64,000 bases of DNA from Polytrichum commune (GCA_950295325.1 OX485805.1:560501-624500), one strand, 5' to 3'. Positions 49,105 through 61,205 are shown, numbered from the stretch's first letter. Translations and numbers: made by a program. Notes: generated by a model from the sequence alone, not told the origin.

Positions 49105-49850
49105 GGGGCCATTCACGGTTGGGGTACTACTTTTGGGTGTCTAACGGTTTAAGGACTTTTTTTGATAACTTCACATACTTGGTATAATTGGATTTGTATT
49201 GTGGAGCATATTTTGGATCATACCTACATTTCATCCTCCATATCAAGTACATTGACAAAGCTAATTTAGAAGTAATAGGGTTATCTATGATATCCATTTG
49301 ATTCCTTACAGGACATTCAGGAGTGTTATCTTACTTCCTGACCTTAGGATCAAGGAACGAAAAGGACAACAAGAATTAATCGAAATGATCCCAATTTTTT
49401 TCCTCACAATTATCGTTCAAGTGTGTACCAATAGAACCAAATATGTATTGAATACCAATTGCCCAACTTTACATGTGGCACCAAACATGTCCAAATATAC
49501 ATATACTCACGGCCACACGTAAAAGGAACGTCTAGTATTAGAATTGGACAAAAACATTTATATGAATGGACACATGACACTTTTACCAAGGTACCAAGAT
49601 ACATAACAGAAAATAATTGACCACCAATGCACACCTAAATAGCAAAAAAATGCCACTGATGTGGCCTAGGGTTTAGGGTGATTATTAAATAATAATAAAA
49701 ATATTTCTTGATAAAGCTTATGAACTATCTACTTATTTATGTAAAATTTATTGATTAAATAATAGTAAATCATGATAAAAACCAAGATCAAAGCGACAAA
49801 GTCCTTAAGTCCTTTGTCCCAAAAGTAGTACCCCAACCGTGAATGGCCCC
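49105..49850. mobile_element. TIR element family X, copy 2 (746 bp)
   Basis: Ends GGGGCCATTCACGGTTGGGG and its complement, flanked by TTGG (49101-49104, 49851-49854). Interior closely follows copy 1 (for example ACATGTGGCACCAAACATG and CACGGCCACAC). It is inserted in an exon of the element 2 gene. Confidence 0.9.
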
Positions 49851-50298
49851 TTGGAAAGTATGCCTAGAGATTCTATGAAAGAGAAAAAACAATGTTTTTT
49901 CAACGGTATTATTTGGGAACCTGTTGATGGACAACATGTGGAACATGCGTGCAATAGTTTGGCCAAAAATGATTTTTATGTGGATCGCTTTCTCAAGCAA
50001 TATTTTTGTGTCGATCCGCAACAATTGTGTTGTATAACAATGAAATTACATTTTTTTTTCATCAACAAGATTGAATGACATTACAACATAAAGGAAGTAC
50101 CATAGTACAACGGAAGAAATATTAGAAAAAACTATAATATTATGAGAAAGTCTTGGTCAACCTAATGTTGAAGATGAGAACCGTAAAAAATTCTTACGTT
50201 CTATGCCAAGCATTACAGGCACAAGGTTGGGAGATGGCAAAATTTCAATTTTGCAAATGAAAGAAAAAATTGGTGATTACATCTATGGCTACACATCC

Positions 50299-52055
50299 TG
50301 TAAGCCCCAATCACCCCCACCCTTCAATTGCGTCCTAGTCCGGGTGGGGGATCATGTGCTACATTCAACCATACCATTCACATGTACAAGTAGACTCGAG
50401 GAGATGGGAGAAGTGGTGTGTATAACACCGTTTTGTTTTTTTTTTATTATTGAGACATACAAGCACTCACAAATGCTTGAGTCACCTTACAATGTCACAA
50501 ACACAAATCTAGCCACTTTATACCCCCTGCCAAATCCACTTACCCTATTTTCTTGCAGCACAAGGCGATGTCCCCTTCTCCGCTGTTGAGCTGTCCACTC
50601 GATCACACTAGCAACGACCTATGCTTGCATTCCTAATTCCCACTACCTGTGGCACTGCTGGATGAATCCGGGCACCAACTGCATGACTTCGGTGGTGTGT
50701 CCGATGAAGTCTAGCTCGCTTGCAGACTCCCCCCTTCGGCATTGCATCCCACCTCCACAACATTCAACATCCACGCTTCCCCGTTCACTGCGGCTGCCGA
50801 AAAGAGGTTCCAGGGAGATACCTCCCTACAACACACACCCAATGCCTATCCCGCTCCCTCATTGCGATTCTTTCCTCGTGCTGACTTTGCATTCCGGGAC
50901 TCCTTTTCAAGTGCCGCACCTCCGGTTGGAGCAGGTGAGCTTGACGTCGAGGGCTCTCATTAACAGGGCCAATGCTCCTTCTCCTTCTTCTTCCAAAGAC
51001 GAACATCCGGGTGTCGATGTCACTCCTCTTTGCCTTGAGTTGTGTGCAGTGATGACTAACCCTACCCTCGTTAAAATCTCAACGCAACCTCCCTCCTTAG
51101 CGAATTCTTATTGCCACATCCGATTGTCACTTCCCTTTCCCCTCCTGCCGTTCCTTTGCTGCCAATCCAACACACCACGGCACTGACCGCGCTCCAGGGT
51201 AGAGCCTGCAGCCTTCTGAAGAGGCTCTAACCCTTCCCCGACTGTGAGCACATGATGTCTGCTAATTTCCCCAAACTGGGTTCCTGAATTCGAGATTGCT
51301 CTTTCTCCCGGTGGAGCTTGCGGGACCTCAGTTGACAATTCAACCCAAGATATTTCCCAATGGAGGAAGACCCGAGATCTCTCCGGTTGCCAAGACCGAC
51401 GAAGCGACTCACGGCATCCAGGCCCCAGGCCTGAATGGGGCGCTGTCCAGGCCTGGGAAAAGGTAATGCGGATTGGCCGGCAACACCACAGCAATGCCCT
51501 CAAATTGACGACCCCACTTACCTTTACCTCATTCCTTATTCAACCCATCCTCTTATCTGCATAAGGAAAGTTTCCATCTCAAATTCATCACTTACACCAA
51601 AAATCCAGCCGCCACGCGAGTCCAGATCCCACTTCCTTGCTGCTGCTTGCGAATTAATCCTCGTAGGCGATTATTTTTGACCGTTCCGGAGTCACGCCCT
51701 CCTGCTCACTGTGGCGTCGGCGAGGGAAACAAAGTACTTAGTGACTGCCGTCACTGAGGGTAGGGACTCTCTTCATTGGTCGATCGTGTAAGCGTGCTTA
51801 GGCATCATCTTCCCAGGTTGGGTGCCACATCGGTTGAGCAACCGCAACGAGTCATGACCTCCTTGCTGCCGGGGTTGCTTACGCCACTCCCCTTCGGCCA
51901 CAGATCGCCGGTCGTGTCAAGGCTGCCATCCTCCTTCCTGTCTCTCCCTCTCTATCCTAGTCTTCCCGACTCGCCATTCCTCTCCTATGCTCTGGATAGT
52001 TAGTTCATGTTGCCTAACACCCACCACCACTTCCTCTACTTGACTCACCTCTTGC
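50299..52055. other. G+C-richer stretch, putative intron content
   Basis: Starts GTAAGCCCC after a coding-like segment. Long frames such as 50662-51186 have proline/serine-rich composition but no recognised domain. An inverted motif CACCCCCACCC/GGGTGGGGG lies at 50311-50352. Base composition differs sharply from the A/T-rich element around it, suggesting a separate insertion whose ends I could not find. Confidence 0.35.
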
Positions 52056-54229
52056 CAGGGTTGTCTATCGCGACGTCCTGCCACCGTCATGACGTCATGA
52101 CGTGTCGTGTCGGGGCGGACCCCTCCGTCACGACATAATAGGGTCCACATAGGGTCATACTAGGGGGAAGCTAGTAGGGTGGGTAAAATACTTACCTTCT
52201 TGCCAAGGTGGCATCCAATGTGGCAGAAAAATCCGACGTGGATGTGCATATTTCCCTTGCCAGGTAAATCATTTTGCCTTTGTGTTTATCATTCTGTTAA
52301 AATCAAAGTAGTAAAATATGACAAATGAGGGTGTGGGGGGGGAGGGGAACGGAGCGGACGGGGACGGGAACGGGGGCGGGAACGGATGCGGACGGGGGGA
52401 ACGCCGGATGGAGGGCCGGATCGGATAGGAGGGGAGGGGGTTCGGATGGGGGGGGGGGCGGGTCGGATAGGGGGGGGAGGGGGTTCGGATGGGGAACCGT
52501 TCTTAGGAACGGGGAGCGGATGGGGGGCCGGATGGGGTATACATGGCAAGTGGAGGATCCAGCGACATGACAAGTGGAGGATCTAGAGACATGGCAAGTG
52601 GAGGATCACCTAAACCCAAAAAACCAACACGCAAGCATTGTGGGTTGGAGTGGGATGTTTACGACGACCACACCCAAAAAGCCCGGATAGGTTGGGAGAG
52701 GGTACGACAGCCGTGGTCTGCGGAGATTGCATTGCAGTTCGTGGGCTTCCCTCACGTTGATCGGTTGTGGCCAAGACATTGTCACGAGCGACATTGTAGG
52801 GCCCTCAGTGCGAATTATTACCAGCTTGAAGATGTGGACGTAAAATGGAGATTTTTAATAATACTTAGGAATATCTCCAATTTGACAAGATGGCTAAAGA
52901 GCGCAATTCCGAAGTCAGTGGCATGTATGATGTATGCGGAGCACGTGTTGCGAGTTACAGTGGATTGGTCAAGTCTGGCTGCTTTAAGCGAGAGGTCATT
53001 TGGGGGTTTAGGAATTGCATACACTAAATGTACAGTTCCAGATATTCCATATACTACCGTTCCGGAGTAGTTCAGGAGGAATCCCAAACTAGTGGATGAG
53101 CCTGGGACACCAATTCCAGAGGGTCGGACACCAAAAATGACACGTCATGTTGATTGAACGGACAATGACATGGATACGGTAATGGGGGAGGCGGACGCAA
53201 ACATGGATGACGGCATGGATGACATGAATGACCAAGAGAACATAGCAAAAGTTGAGGTCAACAATTTGATCAACCAGGTGGTTACCGAGGTAAACCTTGG
53301 TGAACTTGGAGCGGACACGATGGAGAACAAAATGGAGGAATTGCGTAAGCAACATGCCGAGGAAATTCGTCAGTACAAAGCAAAGATTCTCGATTTGGGT
53401 TTAGGGTTTAGGGGTTTAGAATTTAGGATGCATTGTTTTGTACCCAAGCACGGTGCACCCTTGAATCCTCGTCTTGGTAAGGAGCAATGTCCTCCCCCTC
53501 CATCCCCAAAAAAACCACGTGAGTGAGTGAGTGAGTATAGAAACGAGTGCGTGAATCTGTAAAAAAAAATTGCGAAGGTTACCCCACAATTTGCCCTGCC
53601 CTCCCAAAATCCTTGAGACCCGCGCGGTGCCGCTGTCCCTTGGGACACAACAAGGTCTCGGGTCCCTAAGTGGTGGGAGGAGAGGAAAAGTATTTGAAAC
53701 TAAGCCCCCCGGGCTTTATATAGGGCAAGGGGAGCCCATGGGCCAATCATGAGGAGGTACGGTCGGTCGGATGTGACGGGGTGCCGGATGGGGTCGGATG
53801 GGGGCCGGGTTCGGATGGGTGGGGGGTGGGGGCCGGTTCGGAGGGGGGGGGGGGGCCGGTTCGGAGGGGGGGGGGGGCCGGGTGCCGGATTGGGGGGGGG
53901 GCGGGTTCGGATTAGGGGGGCCGGATGGAGGCCGGATGAGGGCCGGATGGGGGAGGGGAACGTAGGGAGCGGGGGAACGGGGGGGGGGGGGACGGGCGCT
54001 AGTAATTTTTTCCCCACTTTACCTCTACTTTGCTGACATGGCATCATACGTGGACATCGTAAATCCTACGTGTCCTGATTGGGGTAATATAATTACACAA
54101 AAAATACGGTAAAATTCAAGTTCGTCAAGATAAAGACGGCATCCGACATAATGTCGTGACAGATACGTGTCGTGACGCCACGACATTATGTCGGGATTAG
54201 CCTCCGTCACGACACAATAGACAACCCTG
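52056..54229. mobile_element. hAT-like element, 2.17 kb, 8-bp TSD
   Basis: Ends CAGGGTTGTCTATCGCGACG and (complement) CAGGGTTGTCTATTGTGTCG, flanked by the 8-bp duplication CCTCTTGC (52048-52055 and 54230-54237). CAGGG ends with 8-bp duplications are typical of hAT. Subterminal CGTCATGACGTCATGACGTG / TGTCGTGACG repeats occur at both ends (52080-52135, 54150-54215). Inside are two long G-rich tracts (about 52325-52530 and 53750-54000) of CGGATGGGGG-type repeats and one open frame (52543-53070). Confidence 0.85.
52543..53070 (+). CDS. Unrecognised protein inside hAT-like element
   Basis: About 175 residues starting with repeats of MASGGS/DMTSGGS. It continues WERVRQPWSAEIALQFVGF, DVKWRFLIILRNISNLTRWL, and ends SLAALSERSFGGLGIAYTK plus a short tail. 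The last segment is reminiscent of the ERxFSxxGxxxxxKRNRL region of hAT transposases, so it could be the stub of a transposase, but the rest does not match one. A later open stretch (53170-53400, acidic MDDGMDDMNDQENIAK then a coiled coil) may be another exon of the same gene. The first M is used by convention; the repeated SGGS start abuts a G-rich tract. Confidence 0.4.
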   Translation: MASGGSSDMTSGGSRDMASGGSPKPKKPTRKHCGLEWDVYDDHTQKARIGWERVRQPWSAEIALQFVGFPHVDRLWPRHCHERHCRALSANYYQLEDVDVKWRFLIILRNISNLTRWLKSAIPKSVACMMYAEHVLRVTVDWSSLAALSERSFGGLGIAYTKCTVPDIPYTTVPE

Positions 54230-54237
54230 CCTCTTGC

Positions 54238-54796
54238 TATCACAGAAGCCCTCCTACGCTCCCATTCTTGGTTGAGGCAGGGTTTCCGCCTCTTTTCTCT
54301 ATTCTCCCTTCTCTCTTCCCCTGCATTGTATTTTTTTGGCAAGGCTTCGCCCTCGTGCTCCTCTCTCTCCTCCTCTACTCACCTCCATGCATAATGAGCT
54401 CTCTACCTCCTACCTCCCGAGACCCCTCCAACCTTTCTTTTTTTCCGGGTTGCCTGGCATCTTTCGGGCCGCCCAAGACAAAAAACAGGTTGAGACCTTT
54501 TCCCTTGGCCTCTCCCCTTTTAGGCTCCATTTTTCCACTTCTTCACTTGACTTTTTCTCCCCCTAGACTCACACTTAACCACTTATATCTTACTCCCCAT
54601 TAATCCTCTAATGTTTATTGCCCTCCCAAGTTTTATTCACCCCTTAACTTTAATGCAATCAAGATTTTAACGCCTCACCTTTCTTATAATTTTGATTACT
54701 CCCGAAAATACAATATTAAGGTTTTAACAAAGTTTTACGGTTAAGTCTTAATGTGGGTACAATCTTGGGCTCACACATCCATATACTTGTTGGCAG
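54238..54796. other. Remainder of putative intron, no gene seen
   Basis: C/T-rich then A/T-rich sequence ending in TTGTTGGCAG (54787-54796), a plausible splice acceptor before the exon that begins at 54797. Nothing else recognised. Confidence 0.4.
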
Positions 54797-56650
54797 ATGT
54801 TGAAAGATATGTGCGATACATATGATAATGAATTAAGATTCAAATCAAAAAAATATAGAAGTGTAGAGCTTGGACCATCAACATCAAACAAAGGGAAGAA
54901 GATCAAAGATTCAATGTCAGTGCGTCCACGTATGTTCATTGGTTGGCTTCGCCCTTTACAAGGTCTTACAAAAAATGAACACATTTTGTTTTGTAAGCAA
55001 CTAACTTCAGACTCTGTGGATAAAAAACAAGTATTGTGGTTTGATGGAAAAAAAAGTGAACCTGAATTGGCCCATTGGTGTGATGTTGCGAAACGTCGAG
55101 CAGGCAGTCATAATACAATCAAGTGGTCAGAATCTAGACGTCTTGATCCATGTGGTGAGAGAAAATTTTGGTTACAGAGATATGTGGAAAGATTTGGTGG
55201 AAATGATGCACTAGACTATTTCGCGAAAGACATTCCAAAAGATAATGAATTTTTGAAACGATGGAGCCACATCAATTCTCAAAGAGATTATGTTAAACAA
55301 CATAAACATATTGATTTTATACCTCGTAATGTAATTGATCATCATCAACTTATTATAGAATGTGGTTTGGGTTTTTTTTACCATAAAAAAATTATTCCTC
55401 GAAATGATGATCGAAATTGAAAAATGACTTTCAATTATGAAGGAACAAATTCATTGGGATTTTCAACAGAAGTTAAGATTGATAATTATGTTTTAAAAAA
55501 TGATAGTGGTATTTTTGAAAGAAGTACACTATGGGTTTTTTTATTGTCAAAATGGACCTACAAATGGTTATTGGACACAGACAAAATTCACCTCAATTAT
55601 GAAAACAATTGAATCGTGCATGAGAAATGTACAACGTTGGAATGTTATGTTTATACTTCCCGTTGGAGAAAATGTGGAACATATTCAAAATTTGATTGGT
55701 TTGAACAATATTCCTGAGTATTTTGTACACGTTGGGACATACATTTTTTGTCCACAATCAATGACTACATGCTTTGTACTAAAAGATAGATCAAAATGTA
55801 TTGCTAAATTTTCTCCTATTTGGCAATTCGTTGTGGTTTTATGATACCCACCTAATAATTCTTTGAAGAATAATTTTGCCAATGAAAATGGAACACCACA
55901 AAGTATTCAATCATACTATATTGAGCCATCTAGTGATTGGGGTATGTGTTCAAAAAATTGAATGACTAATTGTTCAACAGTTGTTGAAGAGTTGATAAGT
56001 CATATTTTTTTCTCAGATTGGATGTTGGTGATGGACAGTTTTCTCATTTGATTGAAAACGTTTGTGATAGAGTTAAACAACTCATTTTGATGGAATCAAA
56101 TTTGGACATGAAAGTTTGGCTTGAGAAATGGAAATAACGTTATGTGGACAAAGTTAGATAAGTTCAACTTGATAAAAATTCGTTGTGGTTGGATAGAATT
56201 TTTTTTCAAAATACTTATAATAATGATGTTGATGGTGACAATGGATGTGAGTGGGAAGATGTGAATCTTTAGTAAAGAAGCCTAAAGAACATGCTTCTAC
56301 TCTTGAAGGTGACACTTCAAGAAAGAAACAAAAATCTAAAATTGCAGCAGCTCAAGCAAACGAAAATGGATATTTTTAGAATGAATGTGCACAATTGTGG
56401 ACTGATGAAAATATGAAGTTTTTTAGATGTGAGGCGATTCATTCTGTAAATGTAGAAGATCATGTTAAATACAAATATGTTGAACGAAGTCTTGGACTCG
56501 ATCATGATGATGAACTTGAAGTAAATACTAGTATACTTGGAGCAACAGAGTTTGGAGATGTACTTATATGCATTAGTATATCTAGATGTACGCAAAAATA
56601 TGTTTCCTATAGGTTTAGGTTTAGACTCTTTGGATGGTTAAAACTATTTT

Positions 56651-57965
56651 AGTTCATATTCATATTTTATTATATATATATAGTTTGGAAAGAAAAATGT
56701 TTGTTATATTATATATTGATATTTGAATATAAGATGACACAAGTATGTCGTTATTTTCTTTAGAACCATCAATTTCAATTTTATTACTTTTATGATGAAG
56801 CAAGTGTTGTGTCACTTAGTTTCAATTTATTTTCATGTGTTTGGTCCAAGGGTGAGGTGTATGTCTCACACTTTTCATTAGGTTTACAAATAATGTATTT
56901 TAAGCTATGCACAAACTGATGTGTTTTATTCCTTTGATTTATTTCATAACCTAAATTTTTTTACTAAAAAAGTGAAACACAATATAAATATGATGGTCAT
57001 ATAGTGTACAAGCCTTATCTTGGAATTATTTTAAACTAATAATATTTAAAAGTATTTGTGTCAAAGTATGAATTTATTGCATAATCATTCTAAAAGTTGA
57101 GAATAAAATATTAAGAAATAATCCCAACAAAAATGCACATGCTTATGTGCACTTTTAACAAAACCGGTGTTGTATTTGAAAATCTACCTCTCATTTTTAG
57201 CATGTCTTTATTAAAAAAAATGGAGATAAATTAGAACTAGCTAATTTAAATGTATATATTGGAGATAAATAAAGATAAATAATATCAAATAAAATATATT
57301 TGCATAATTATAGAGGACTTTGCACAATGTTATTTCAAAATTGGAGCCACCAATTGTTTCTTTGTATTTTTATTTGCTTTCAAATTTTTAGGTAGGAAAA
57401 AATTCTTCATAATTTTGGTGATTCTTTTATTAGAAGTAGGAATATTAAGAACCAAAATAGTCAAATTTTGAAATTTATGCAATTTCTCAAATTTACCCAC
57501 ATCAAGTATATCCTTGCCCAAAGCTCTTTAAGCTAATGAGAATTTTCAATAAGAATCAAGAATATAAGATTTAAACCTAGATCATTATTTCAAGGAATTA
57601 CCCAAAAAAAGCCAACAACAACCAACACCATGGCCTAATGCAAATCTAGTTCATGTATGACCTTAAAGCTTTCGATTTTGGACCATACATGTGAGATTCA
57701 TTAACTCGCATCCAATCTTATAAAGTGGAGAAGGAGAAGTGCGTAAGAAGAATACTTCAGCTTCAAGTAAATATATACAACTTTAGACCTTTTTGAATAA
57801 TTTATTTGGTATATTCTACATTTTTGTGATTATCAAATATTATATTGACTCCCTTAAGTAGAGAATTTTAGAGTTTAAGCCCCTATCCTCATTATTTACT
57901 CGATTCAAACATATTCATGAAGGATTCAAATGTGTCTCCGAGAGACCCCACAAATACATTCCTAA
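56651..57965. other. A/T-rich end of element 2 and right spacer
   Basis: Contains one isolated array-like motif (GGGTGAGGTGTATGTCTCACAC near 56850) and the right TIR (57147-57171). No gene supported. Confidence 0.5.
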
Positions 57966-58612
57966 AATCATATCTCAACAATATATATATATATATAACC
58001 TTCTCTCCCAACCAATTATGGCTCTATATGCATAGAAATAAATTAAAAAAAAACCTGAGGGTTTTGGTCTTCTATACTCCATTCTCAACCAAAATGAATA
58101 CAATCTCTTTCATACCACCTCCATCCGCCCCTTTTTTCCCCTCAAAACTTAACTACATCAAACTAAACTAAACTAAACTAAATTCACCGTGCATAGAACA
58201 ACAAAAAACAATTCCCAAGATCGTAGCCATTATGGACCTCCTCCCACTCAAACTCCGCCTCTTTGATTCCATCCTCAACAACCTTCTCAAACCCTAGCGA
58301 TGACAAACTGAATCCTCCCGGCTTCGTTCAGAATCCAAATCCAACAAAGAATTCTCTTAAGAAAACTCCTTGCAATAGCCCAAACTTAAGACACGAAGCC
58401 AGGGAATCATCTGTGCATGCAAACATGCATGTTTGCTCCAGTGAGCTTGCTGGTTGACGAGGTTGCGAAGTTACAAAACAATGCAACGTGATGATCCTAC
58501 TCCTTCTTTATTGACTAACTCACTGACTTACTATGGATGATATGGACTTGTCATTCCTCGAGATGAGACTCTTGCATATTGATTCATTTGGTAAGGTACC
58601 AATGTAGGGGTT
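57966..58612. repeat. Inner inverted repeat arm R
   Basis: Complement of 42590-43417 with substitutions and indels. An (AT)n run sits at about 57979-57996, where the other arm has none. Confidence 0.8.
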
Positions 58613-59379
58613 GTTTCTCCCCAACCATCATAGAATGATTGTGAAACTTGGAAACATCAATATGTTGCATTTGTACATTTGCTATTGTTTCCATACATGA
58701 CTACAAAAACTTGCAATACATGTCTCCTTCTCCAAAACCATCTGGTGATGTGCAATCTAATTAGACAACATATATATATCACCTGAGAGGCCAAGAAGGT
58801 CAATTTGAGTTTGTATATCATTGAATGCATGCATCAATACATGACTCACTTCCATTGAATACACGAGCCTCACTGTAACAGACATTGTTTTTCTGTTGGT
58901 TGTTGTTGTCAACACAAAGCTCACAAGCACTTGGTTTGGTAGGTACGTAGTTGTCTCCAGCAAACTGCATCCTCTGCTCAGAACAATCTCCAATATTAAC
59001 AGGGTGGTGGAAATACTTGGATGGCTTCCAGTAGCAGATAGAGTCTCAAAGTGCAAACCCATGCAACACGTCCTTTGATTCACTCTATCCTAAGATTCAA
59101 GGTAGACAGTTGTCACATGCAACCTGAAACCCTAAAGTAACAAACTCCACGTATTTCACACGAGAACGAGAGCTACAACCGACTTACAAATATCTTCATA
59201 ATCTCAAGGTGGATTTCGCATAAATTTGCAATATAATGATGCCAAATATTAAAACCAACACCTCATGCCAACACCGGGTTGAGCCGTAATCCTTACTCAC
59301 CGGAAGAGCTTGTGTTGGGTCTCGACTTGAGGAAGTCCGAGTACTCAGTGAGTAAGGGTACATTTTTCCAACACCTTGA
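58613..59379. other. Spacer, no gene seen
   Basis: No protein, RNA or transposon terminus recognised. Contains CTTACTCACCGG-like splice-type motifs without supported exons. Confidence 0.35.
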
Positions 59380-59620
59380 TTCTGGACTCACCATGCCAAG
59401 TCAATATAAACACCAAAACCTTGCACGTCCTGTGATCCACTGAAACTTAACCCACCTTCATACTCATTCCAGACCTAAACCCTCATTTTCCTCGTGCATC
59501 ACAATTACTATAAACCGTCTAACATATATCTCACATCACCATCACCGCTAATAAAAACATTGCAATTAGAACAAAAAGCAATACTTTCACAGTCATGAAT
59601 TGAAGAAATATCCTCGAAGT
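59380..59620 (-). pseudogene. Relic of a third RPL21 copy (intron part)
   Basis: Aligns in the same orientation with 8905-9115, part of the RPL21 copy A intron. Shared blocks include AAGTCAATATAAACACMAAA, CCACCTTCATACTCATTCCA, ATATCTCACAYCRCCAYCAC and a following ACATTGCAATT-type block. It is far more diverged than arm B and neither exon is found next to it. It implies an older duplication of the locus. Confidence 0.7.
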
Positions 59621-60071
59621 GAAGTTAACATCAGTCCAAAACCTCCATTCATGAAGAATAAGTATTTAAGTTAAATGTAGTCCATGATCCCTATCCATGA
59701 AGGACCTGACGTACGAGGCTTTAAGACTACAAAAAAATAGAAGTAAAAGTTTGAGAAGTAAAAGTTCAAGACTTAAAGATAAGCACTAATAAAGTTGAAA
59801 ATGTTCATTCTCTCCTGATAGAGTTGGGAAAATTCTCCTCCTCCTTCATTATTTCATGCTTGTTATTTTGCTATCGGTGTTTGCCTCCGTTTAGATTGCC
59901 TAAATCCAATCGACAATCCATAAGTTGGGTGTAGAGACTAAGTGCATCTTCAAAATTTTCAATATGCCTCGAATGAAGTTTACAAGTCACAAGACATAAA
60001 GAAAATACATGGTGAGATTTATATGAGAATACTTAATATCCTTGCCACAAAAATATATGATGGAGAAAGAA

Positions 60072-61117
60072 ACTAGCCGCAAAAAGAACCTACACTAGGT
60101 GAAGAGTTAACTGCAAAAGAATATGTACTAGTACTAGAGCCAGTTGTAGGAGAATCTGCATCAATACCAGAGCCAACTGCTAAAGAAACTCAACCACCTC
60201 CAAATTTTTGCCAACAATGCGACACATTGCAATATGTGTATCATACCCAAATCCCTCAATCTGATAGACCTTGTGATCATTTGCAATCATTTCGGCCACT
60301 TGTAGGTTAATTCCTAGATGGTAAAAAATTAAGAGAAATAAATAATCCTCAACAACTGGATATTGATGTAGCATGTTTCATGATGCTAAGTCAAGATTTT
60401 CAATTGTTATTAGGAATCCTAATAAGACCAGATAATCGCAAAGGGAGTGTTACAAGTTTTGAGAATTCTAATGCTTGGTTGTATGTCATTTCCCACCCGA
60501 TTATTGTCAAAGTCTTTGCTGATGAAACTCCTGTCGATTGAGAGACATTCACTTTATTTTTTGACAATATCACACTATTCATATTTCTAGTCAATACGAT
60601 GCCAAAACTAATTTTAAAGGCTTCTAGGATTTTTTTTCTTGGTTATCTCCCAAGCGACAGGAGCCTCATTAGCAAAGACTTTGACAATAACCGGGTGGAA
60701 AATAACGTAGAACCACCTATTAGAATCCTCAAAATATTTAACCCTCACTTTACTATTATCTCATCTTATTAGGGCTCCTAATAACATTTGAAAATATTGA
60801 CTTAGCATCATGAAACATGCTGCATCAATATCCACTTATCGAGGATTATTTATTTCTCTTAATTCTCTACCATTTACGAATTGACCTACAGTTGGCCGAA
60901 ATGATTGCAAATGATCACAACGTCTATTAGATTGAGGGGTTAGGGTACAATACACATATCGCAATGTGTCACATTGTTGGCAAAAATTTGGAGGTAGTTG
61001 AGTTTCTTCTGCAATTGGCTTTGAATTGATGCATATTCTTTTGCAACTGGCTCTGGTACTAGTACATATTTTTCCACAGCTAGCTCTTCACCTAGTGCAT
61101 GTCCTTTTGTGGCTAGA
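60072..61117. repeat. Foldback repeat, ~465-bp arms
   Basis: Left arm 60072-60536 and right arm 60655-61117 are diverged reverse complements with a 118-nt spacer. Outer ends read ACTAGCCGCAAAA / TTTTGTGGCTAG; inner ends CTCCTGTCG / CGACAGGAG. No transposase. Transcription through it would give long double-stranded RNA. Confidence 0.85.
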
Positions 61118-61205
61118 ATTTCAGGTTGGGATTTACGACCTCAGGTTGGATCAACCTAAAACAATAACCTAGAATGCAAAAGGCAAGTGGCAATTGACAA
61201 GGTTG

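Larger units (their letters stand above)
48076..56650 (+). pseudogene. Decayed ParB/methyltransferase-like gene of element 2
   Basis: Plus-strand fragments, many stops. 48076-48790: unrecognised N-terminal part (DYGWFLTHDDKHVFLKIS ... SSKDMRWRGALSFSYERVVN). 48930-50035, with family X removed: VLNIENAKKIYKALRDKHIV, RPMFYKDPNRG, then IIWEPVDGQHVEHACNSLA, a ParB-like DGQH...A segment. The family X insertion splits FFQC|LESMPRDSMKEKKQ and rejoins in frame. A GT...AG span (about 50299-54796) looks like a TE-filled intron. 54797-55420: RPRMFIGWLRPLQGLT ... KRWSHINSQRDYVKQHKHID. 55480-56100: EVHYGFFYCQNGPTNGYWTQ (DPPY position), WNVMFILPVGENVEHIQNLI, then RLDVGDGQFSHLIENVCDRV (AdoMet motif I-like). 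The order parallels the cargo gene at 20475-35841, but sequence similarity is low. Function inferred, not shown. Confidence 0.5.
45649..57171. mobile_element. Second large TIR element with ParB-like gene
   Basis: Inverted ends AACACCGGTTTCGTTAAAAG (45649 on) and AACACCGGTTTTGTTAAAAG (complement, from 57171), continuing to TGCA. They are flanked by GTAT on both sides (45645-45648, 57172-57175), a possible 4-bp target duplication. It holds a palindromic tandem array (47140-47930) and a decayed plus-strand gene (48076-56650), and has itself been hit by family X (49105-49850) and a hAT-like element (52056-54229). No transposase is recognised inside. The boundary call rests on the TIRs; the short duplication is weak evidence. 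Confidence 0.6.

Noticed and set aside
52325-52586. Gly/Arg-rich and Pro-rich frames
   Set aside because: Both come from the G-rich low-complexity tract read on either strand.
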